Origin: an uncultured Desulfobacteraceae bacterium
GTDB lineage: Bacteria; Desulfobacterota; Desulfobacteria; Desulfobacterales; Desulfatirhabdiaceae
DNA length: 36,822 nucleotides
Assembly: GCA_903909505.1 (NCBI GenBank)
Contig: CAIVVZ010000083.1
Location: 1 to 36,822, forward strand
Direction: 5' to 3'
Positions 32,244 to 36,822 of the stretch are shown here, in pieces; within the stretch, counting starts at the first letter, position 1, and every line of letters starts with the position of its first letter. The translations under genes and the position numbers were made by a program. The notes below the pieces were generated by a model. It saw nothing but the letters and a program-made list of their open reading frames with translations, was not told where the DNA came from and ran no database searches.

Positions 32244-35200
32244 ATGGTTTCCAGAAAAAAAGACAAAGTAAAAGTTTCGGAACCGTCTCCGAATAGGGCC
32301 AACGAAGCACCGGAGATTGCACCAGAATCGCCGGAATGCATCGGGGGGGGGGGGGGTAATACGGATAAAATACAGGCAGTTGAATTTCCAATCGTCGGCA
32401 TCGGCGCATCGGCCGGGGGACTGTCGGCCTTCGAGGCTTTTTTCTCCGGCATGCCGGCCGATGTCGATCCGGGCATGGCCTTTGTCCTGGTGCAGCATCT
32501 GGCCCCGGACCACAAGAGCATCCTCACCGATCTGATCCGGCGCTACACCCGCATGCAGGTTTTCGAGGTCGAGGATGGGATGGCGGTGCAGCCCAACTGC
32601 GCCTATATCATCCCGCCGGGCCGCGACATGGCGTTTTTAAATGGCGCGCTCCAACTGATGGAGCCCTCCGCCCCCCGCGGCCAGCGCCTGCCGATCGACT
32701 TCTTCTTTCGCACCCTGGCCCAGGATCAGCGCGAGCGGGCCATCTGCATCGTGCTTTCCGGCACCGGCAGCGACGGAACGCTTGGCGTGCGGGCCATCAA
32801 GGGCGAGGGCGGCATGGTCATGGCCCAGAACCCCGCATCCACCGAATACGACGGCATGCCGCGAAGCGCCATCGCCACGGGCCTGGTGGACTACGAGCTT
32901 CCGCCTGCAGAGATGCCCGCCCAGCTCATGGCCTATGTGGCCCATGCTTTCGGCAAACCTCCCCGGCCCGCCACTGCCCCGTCGCCCAAGGCCGAGAACG
33001 CGCTGAAGAAGATTTTCATCCTGCTGCGCGCCCAGACCGGCCACGATTTTTCCCAGTACAAGCCAAGCACCATTCATCGCCGCATCGAACGGCGCATGGC
33101 CGTTCACCAGGTTGAATCCATGGACGGATACGTCGGGTATCTGCGGCAGACACCGCCGGAGGTGGAGTCGCTGTTTCGCGATCTATTGATCGGTGTGACC
33201 AATTTCTTCCGAGATCCGGAGACGTTCAAGGTGCTCGAGGAACAGGCCATCCCCAAGCTATTTGCCGGCAAGCCCGCAAGCACCGCGATCCGTGTCTGGA
33301 CCCCGGGATGCTCCACCGGCGAGGAGGCCTATTCCATCGCCATTCTGATCGCCGAGCGCCTGGAGGCGATGAAGCAAAGCTTTACGGTGCAGGTTTTTGC
33401 GACAGACATCGACAGCCAGGCCATTGCAACGGCCCGCGCCGGCATTTATCCGGCCAGCATTGCTACCGACATCTCGCCGGAGCGGCTGTCGCGGTTTTTT
33501 ACGATTGATCCCGCCGGCGGCACCTACCGCATCCACAAAGTCATCCGGGACATGCTGGTCTTTTCCGAGCAGAACATCATCAAAGACCCGCCTTTCTCCA
33601 AACTCGATCTTATCAGTTGCCGCAACCTTTTGATCTATCTGGGCGGGGACTTGCAGAAAAAGCTCATTCCCCTGTTTCACTACGCACTGAACCCGGACGC
33701 GTTTCTCTTTCTGGGCACCTCCGAGACCATTGGCGATTTTAATGATCTGTTTGCCGTGCTGGACCGAAAATCAAAACTGTATCAGCGAAAAGATGATTTT
33801 CACAGCGTTCAGCGCGCGGCCCCGGGCCGGTTTCTGCCGCCCATGACGGCCATGGATGCATCACTGCCCAGGGCCGCCCGAAAGACGGCTTTTCCCGGAA
33901 AACCGCCGCTGCGCGAGCTGGCCGAACGGGCGCTTTTGCAGCAGGTGGCCCCGGCAAGCGCGCTCATCAACGGCCAGGGAGATATCCTTTATCTTCACGG
34001 CCGCACCGGTCTGTTCCTGGAACCGGCCCAGGGTGAGGCCGGCGTCAACAATATTTTAAAAATGGCCCGTGAAGGGTTGGGCCGCGATCTGGCCATGGCT
34101 TTGCACAAAACCGCGGCGGCAAGAGGGATCGTTCGCTGTATGGGACTGCGCGTCAAAACCAACGGCCACTTTGCCACGGTCAATCTGACCGTCCAGCCGG
34201 TGGCGGGCTGCCCTGCCGGAACGATTGATGCGCCCCTGTACCTGGTCACGCTGGAGGAGGTGCATGCCTTCGACGCCGAACAGACGCAGCAGGCCGCCGC
34301 CCTGCAAGCCATCCCGGGCGCGGATGGCCCCACTTCCACGGGGATCAGCGCAGGCAAGGACGAGAACGTCCGCATCGCATCGCTCAAGCAGAAACTGCGG
34401 GCCAGCGAGGAGTATCTCCAGGCCTCCAACGAGGAATTGGAAACCTCCAACGAAGAGCTGAAATCCTCCAATGAGGAAATGCAGTCCATGAACGAAGAAC
34501 TGCAATCCACCAACGAGGAGCTGGAGACCTCCAAGGAGGAACTGCAATCGATCAACGAAGAACTGGCCACGGTCAACAACGAGCTGCAAACCAAGGTGAC
34601 GGATCTGTCGCAGGCCAACAACGACATGAACAACCTGCTGGCCGGCACCGGCATCGGCACCGTCTTTGTGGATCACAGGCTGCGCATTCAGCGTTTCACT
34701 CCCGCAGCCAGCGTGACCATCAACCTGATCCCGACCGACGTCGGAAGGCCAGTGGGCCACATCGCCTCCAACCTGATCGGTTATGACGCTCTGGTGACGG
34801 ACACGCAGGCGGTGCTGAACACGCTGATTCCCAAAGAGACGGAGGTGCGGACAACGGCGGGCAAGTGGTATGCGATGCGCATCCAGCCCTACCGAACGCT
34901 CGATAATGTGATCGAAGGCGCGGTGATCTCATTTGTCGACATCACGGAGATGAAGCAGATGCAGGATGCGATGCGAAAAGCCAATGAGCTGCGCCGTCTG
35001 GCCGTGGTCGTGCGCGATGCGCACGATGCCGTCACTCTGCAGGACCTGGAAGGCCGCATCCTGGCCTGGAACCCGGCGGCGGAAAGGATGTATGGCTGGA
35101 GCGAAGCCGAGGCACTGGCGATGAACATCCGCGAGCGGGTCCCGGAGGAGCTGCGGGAAAAAGCCATGGACCATATACGTCAGCTTGGTCGGGCTGAAAT

Positions 35201-35372
35201 GCTGAAGCCGTTTCGTACCCAGCGGATCACCAAAGCGGGCGCTTTAGTTAAGGTCTGGATAACCGCCACCGCTTTGATGGATGCGGCCGGGCAGATGTAT
35301 GCGATAGCGACAACGGAACGGCTGATAAAATCAAAGCGGAACCGGACGAAGGAGGTGCGCAGTGGCAAATAA
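32244..35372 (+). CDS. CheB-CheR-PAS-PAS fusion protein without a kinase domain
   Basis: Soluble fusion of 1042 residues. The CheB methylesterase domain (about 47-235) has the catalytic Ser56 in GASAGG, His85 in VQHLAPDH and Asp177 in GTGSDG, but no N-terminal receiver. The CheR methyltransferase domain (about 250-515) has RRIERRM and the S-adenosylmethionine loop WTPGCSTGEEAYS. A PAS-like middle part, a heptad coiled coil (727-782), a PAS_10-like domain (790-905) and a last PAS (910-1030) follow. Related fusions often continue into a histidine kinase; here that part is absent and the HK10 gene overlaps the end by 11 bases. No receptor, CheA or CheW gene is present, so the methylation target is unknown. 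A 14-G run encodes Gly34-38 before the catalytic Ser. The gene looks more GC-rich than its neighbours, which may hint at a different history. Confidence 0.94.
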   Translation: MVSRKKDKVKVSEPSPNRANEAPEIAPESPECIGGGGGNTDKIQAVEFPIVGIGASAGGLSAFEAFFSGMPADVDPGMAFVLVQHLAPDHKSILTDLIRRYTRMQVFEVEDGMAVQPNCAYIIPPGRDMAFLNGALQLMEPSAPRGQRLPIDFFFRTLAQDQRERAICIVLSGTGSDGTLGVRAIKGEGGMVMAQNPASTEYDGMPRSAIATGLVDYELPPAEMPAQLMAYVAHAFGKPPRPATAPSPKAENALKKIFILLRAQTGHDFSQYKPSTIHRRIERRMAVHQVESMDGYVGYLRQTPPEVESLFRDLLIGVTNFFRDPETFKVLEEQAIPKLFAGKPASTAIRVWTPGCSTGEEAYSIAILIAERLEAMKQSFTVQVFATDIDSQAIATARAGIYPASIATDISPERLSRFFTIDPAGGTYRIHKVIRDMLVFSEQNIIKDPPFSKLDLISCRNLLIYLGGDLQKKLIPLFHYALNPDAFLFLGTSETIGDFNDLFAVLDRKSKLYQRKDDFHSVQRAAPGRFLPPMTAMDASLPRAARKTAFPGKPPLRELAERALLQQVAPASALINGQGDILYLHGRTGLFLEPAQGEAGVNNILKMAREGLGRDLAMALHKTAAARGIVRCMGLRVKTNGHFATVNLTVQPVAGCPAGTIDAPLYLVTLEEVHAFDAEQTQQAAALQAIPGADGPTSTGISAGKDENVRIASLKQKLRASEEYLQASNEELETSNEELKSSNEEMQSMNEELQSTNEELETSKEELQSINEELATVNNELQTKVTDLSQANNDMNNLLAGTGIGTVFVDHRLRIQRFTPAASVTINLIPTDVGRPVGHIASNLIGYDALVTDTQAVLNTLIPKETEVRTTAGKWYAMRIQPYRTLDNVIEGAVISFVDITEMKQMQDAMRKANELRRLAVVVRDAHDAVTLQDLEGRILAWNPAAERMYGWSEAEALAMNIRERVPEELREKAMDHIRQLGRAEMLKPFRTQRITKAGALVKVWITATALMDAAGQMYAIATTERLIKSKRNRTKEVRSGK
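32343..32356 (+). repeat. Poly-G tract of 14 in the CheB-CheR coding region
   Basis: Fourteen G in a row (codons 34-38) sit between the start and the CheB catalytic domain. The present length keeps the frame open. One added G would give five GGG codons followed at once by TAA. One lost G would run to a TGA at 32533-32535. Tracts this long are classic slippage sites. Confidence 0.95.
34422..34589 (+). repeat. Eight tandem heptads of the CheB-CheR coiled coil
   Basis: Eight consecutive 7-residue units on the theme xSNEELx (residues 727-782) form an extended coiled coil. The DNA repeats of 21 bases follow from the protein pattern. This helix is typical of CheB-CheR-PAS fusions and probably dimerises the protein or transmits the signal to the PAS domains. 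Confidence 0.9.
35351..35356 (+). promoter_or_regulatory. Ribosome binding site that sets the HK10 GTG start
   Basis: GGAGGT, inside the end of the CheB-CheR gene, lies 5 bases before GTG 35362. No ATG in this frame has a comparable site until well downstream. Confidence 0.65.
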
Positions 35373-36822
35373 GAAGTACAGACATGACGACACCCCCCTT
35401 CGCAAGGACTCCGGCAAGCAGTCTAGGCAGGTGCTGCGCAGGCAGGCCGAAGCGATGGCCCGCAAGAAAGGCGCTCTGTCTCCGGAACACCCGCAAGCCC
35501 TGTCGCCCGAAGACACCCGCCGGATGCTCTACGAGCTACAGGTGCATCAGTTCGAACTGGAAATGCAAAACGATGAGCTGAAGCGATCGCAATGGGAACT
35601 GGAAGCTTCTCGGGACCGGTACTTTAATTTCTACGATCTGTCGCCGGTGGGATATTTCACCTTGAACGAACAGGGGCTGATCCTGGAGGTCAATCTCACG
35701 GCCGCCAACCTGCTGGGGGCGCCCAAAAGCGCCCTGATCCGGCAGCAACTGACCCGTTTTATCCTTCCGGAAGACCAGAACAGCTATTACCGGCATATCA
35801 AAAAACTGATTGAGACGGGTGAACATCAGAGCTGCGAGCTGCGGATGGGGAAAAAGGACGGGGCTCCGTTCTGGGCCAGGCTTGAATCGAATGCGGTGCA
35901 GGACGTCGATGGCAATCCCATAAATCGCATTGTGATGAGCGAAATCACCGAGCGCAAACGGGCCGAGGAGGCACTGCGAAACAGTGAAGCCCACTTGCGG
36001 ACTCTGGTGGAAACCATCCCGGACATGATCTGGCTTAAAGACAGGCACGGAATCTTTCTGGACTGCAACTCGATGTTCGAGCGTTTCTTCGGCGCCGCCA
36101 AAAAAGACATCATCGGCAAGACCGATTTTGACTTTGTTGACAAGGAACTTGCCGAGATTTTCCGGGAGCATGACCGCATGGCCATGGTGGCGGGCAAACC
36201 CTGCAATAAAGAGGATTGGATCACCTTCCCCGGTAATGGTTACCGGGGACTGTTTGATACCGTAAAGACACCGATGCTGGATGCGGAGGGCAAGCTCGTG
36301 GGCATACTGGGCATCGGCCGCGACATCACCAAACGCAAGCAGGCCGAGGAGCAGAGGGCCAAACTCGAAGCCCGGCTCCAGCAGGCCCAGAAAATGGAGT
36401 CCATCGGATCGCTTGCCGGCGGCATCGCCCATGATCTGAATAATATCCTGTTTCCGATCAGCGGCCTTTCAGAGATGCTGCTTGATGAAATACCACCAGA
36501 CACCCCTGTGCATGAAAGCATTGAACAAATCCATAAATCCGCGCTGCGCGGCAGGGATCTGGTCAAACAGATCCTGGCGTTCAGCCGTCAGTCCAACCCC
36601 CGGAAACTGCCCATCCGGATTCAGCCGATTCTGGAAGAAGTATTAAAGCTGGCCCGGGCAACGGTACCCCGGAAAATCGAAATCACAAGCCATATCAAAC
36701 CGGATTGCGGCCTTGTTTCCGCAGATCCCTCGCAGGTGCATCAGATCATGATGAACCTGATCACCAACGCCTATCATGCCGTTGAGGAACGTGGCGGGAT
36801 GATACATATTGCGCTGAAAGAG
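35362..36822 (+). CDS. HK10: soluble PAS-PAS histidine kinase, 3' end outside the window
   Basis: Open frame of 487 codons with no stop before the window edge. It starts at GTG 35362 and overlaps the CheB-CheR-PAS gene by 11 bases, so the two are likely translationally coupled. A basic N-terminus (1-45) leads into the LSPEDTRRMLYELQVHQ helix and PAS1 (about 85-200, ending in EITERKRAEEA), then PAS2 (208-325). HisKA has His357 in AHDLNN and the start of HATPase_c includes NLITNAYHAV. No membrane segment is present. It is the closest relative of HK1 in both N-terminus and kinase core, so a C-terminal receiver is expected but cannot be seen. With its neighbour it may re-form, as two proteins, the CheB-CheR-PAS-kinase fusion known from other bacteria. 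Confidence 0.92.
   Translation, partial: MANKKYRHDDTPLRKDSGKQSRQVLRRQAEAMARKKGALSPEHPQALSPEDTRRMLYELQVHQFELEMQNDELKRSQWELEASRDRYFNFYDLSPVGYFTLNEQGLILEVNLTAANLLGAPKSALIRQQLTRFILPEDQNSYYRHIKKLIETGEHQSCELRMGKKDGAPFWARLESNAVQDVDGNPINRIVMSEITERKRAEEALRNSEAHLRTLVETIPDMIWLKDRHGIFLDCNSMFERFFGAAKKDIIGKTDFDFVDKELAEIFREHDRMAMVAGKPCNKEDWITFPGNGYRGLFDTVKTPMLDAEGKLVGILGIGRDITKRKQAEEQRAKLEARLQQAQKMESIGSLAGGIAHDLNNILFPISGLSEMLLDEIPPDTPVHESIEQIHKSALRGRDLVKQILAFSRQSNPRKLPIRIQPILEEVLKLARATVPRKIEITSHIKPDCGLVSADPSQVHQIMMNLITNAYHAVEERGGMIHIALKE

Noticed and set aside
34422..34589. 21-base periodicity considered as a tandem DNA repeat or slippage locus
   Set aside because: The units are imperfect at DNA level and are explained by the heptads of a coiled coil. 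A gain or loss of one unit would keep the frame.
35536..36432. 298-codon open frame on the - strand opposite HK10
   Set aside because: Opposite well-supported PAS and HisKA coding sequence; its residues mirror the conserved kinase motifs on the other strand.

Overview
The window is one long run of signalling genes, all on the + strand, with no recognisable metabolic, transport, RNA or mobile-element gene. It holds ten large histidine kinases (called HK1 to HK10 here), one response regulator with a diguanylate cyclase output, and one CheB-CheR-PAS fusion. Nine kinases are complete hybrids with their own receiver (REC) domains; HK10 runs off the right edge. The style (many PAS-rich hybrid kinases, GGxAHDFNN-type phosphoacceptor motifs, PAS domains with clustered cysteines, moderate GC) suggests a Desulfobacterota (former Deltaproteobacteria) genome, perhaps Desulfobacterales. 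That is inference from family resemblance only.

Layout: a tetranucleotide repeat (1-62) runs into HK1 (63-2561). HK2 (2677-6291) senses through a periplasmic PhnD/TtrS-like binding domain. HK3 (6303-9323) and HK4 (9320-13156) carry Cache-type sensors and overlap by 4 bases. After a short kinase remnant, HK5 (13252-16935) combines a multi-pass membrane module, a Cache-like domain and PAS domains. HK6 (16988-21709) has the same PhnD-like sensor as HK2 but a BarA-like output (HisKA-HATPase-REC-REC-HPt). A truncated receiver (21732-21812) and the REC-GGDEF protein (21829-22728) follow. HK7 (22788-25526) and HK8 (25550-28318) are soluble. A 172-base gap with a second kinase remnant precedes HK9 (28491-32189; tandem Cache, PAS, GAF, PAS). 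The CheB-CheR-PAS protein (32244-35372) contains a 14-G run near its 5' end and overlaps HK10 (35362 onward).

Most gaps are short, so co-transcription of large parts is plausible. Nearly every kinase can autophosphorylate and has its own receiver, and the only output domains seen are one GGDEF enzyme and the CheB/CheR fusion. Signals may therefore converge on c-di-GMP and on protein methylation, or on targets elsewhere in the genome.

The genes are mosaics. The same PAS, sensor and kinase-core modules recur in different combinations, some stretches are identical over about 100 bases, and three short gene remnants lie in the gaps. Together with two hypermutable simple repeats at or near gene starts, the locus looks like a fast-evolving sensor array built by duplication, module exchange and deletion. 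No gap exceeds 300 bases; the longest (28319-28490) is described below.
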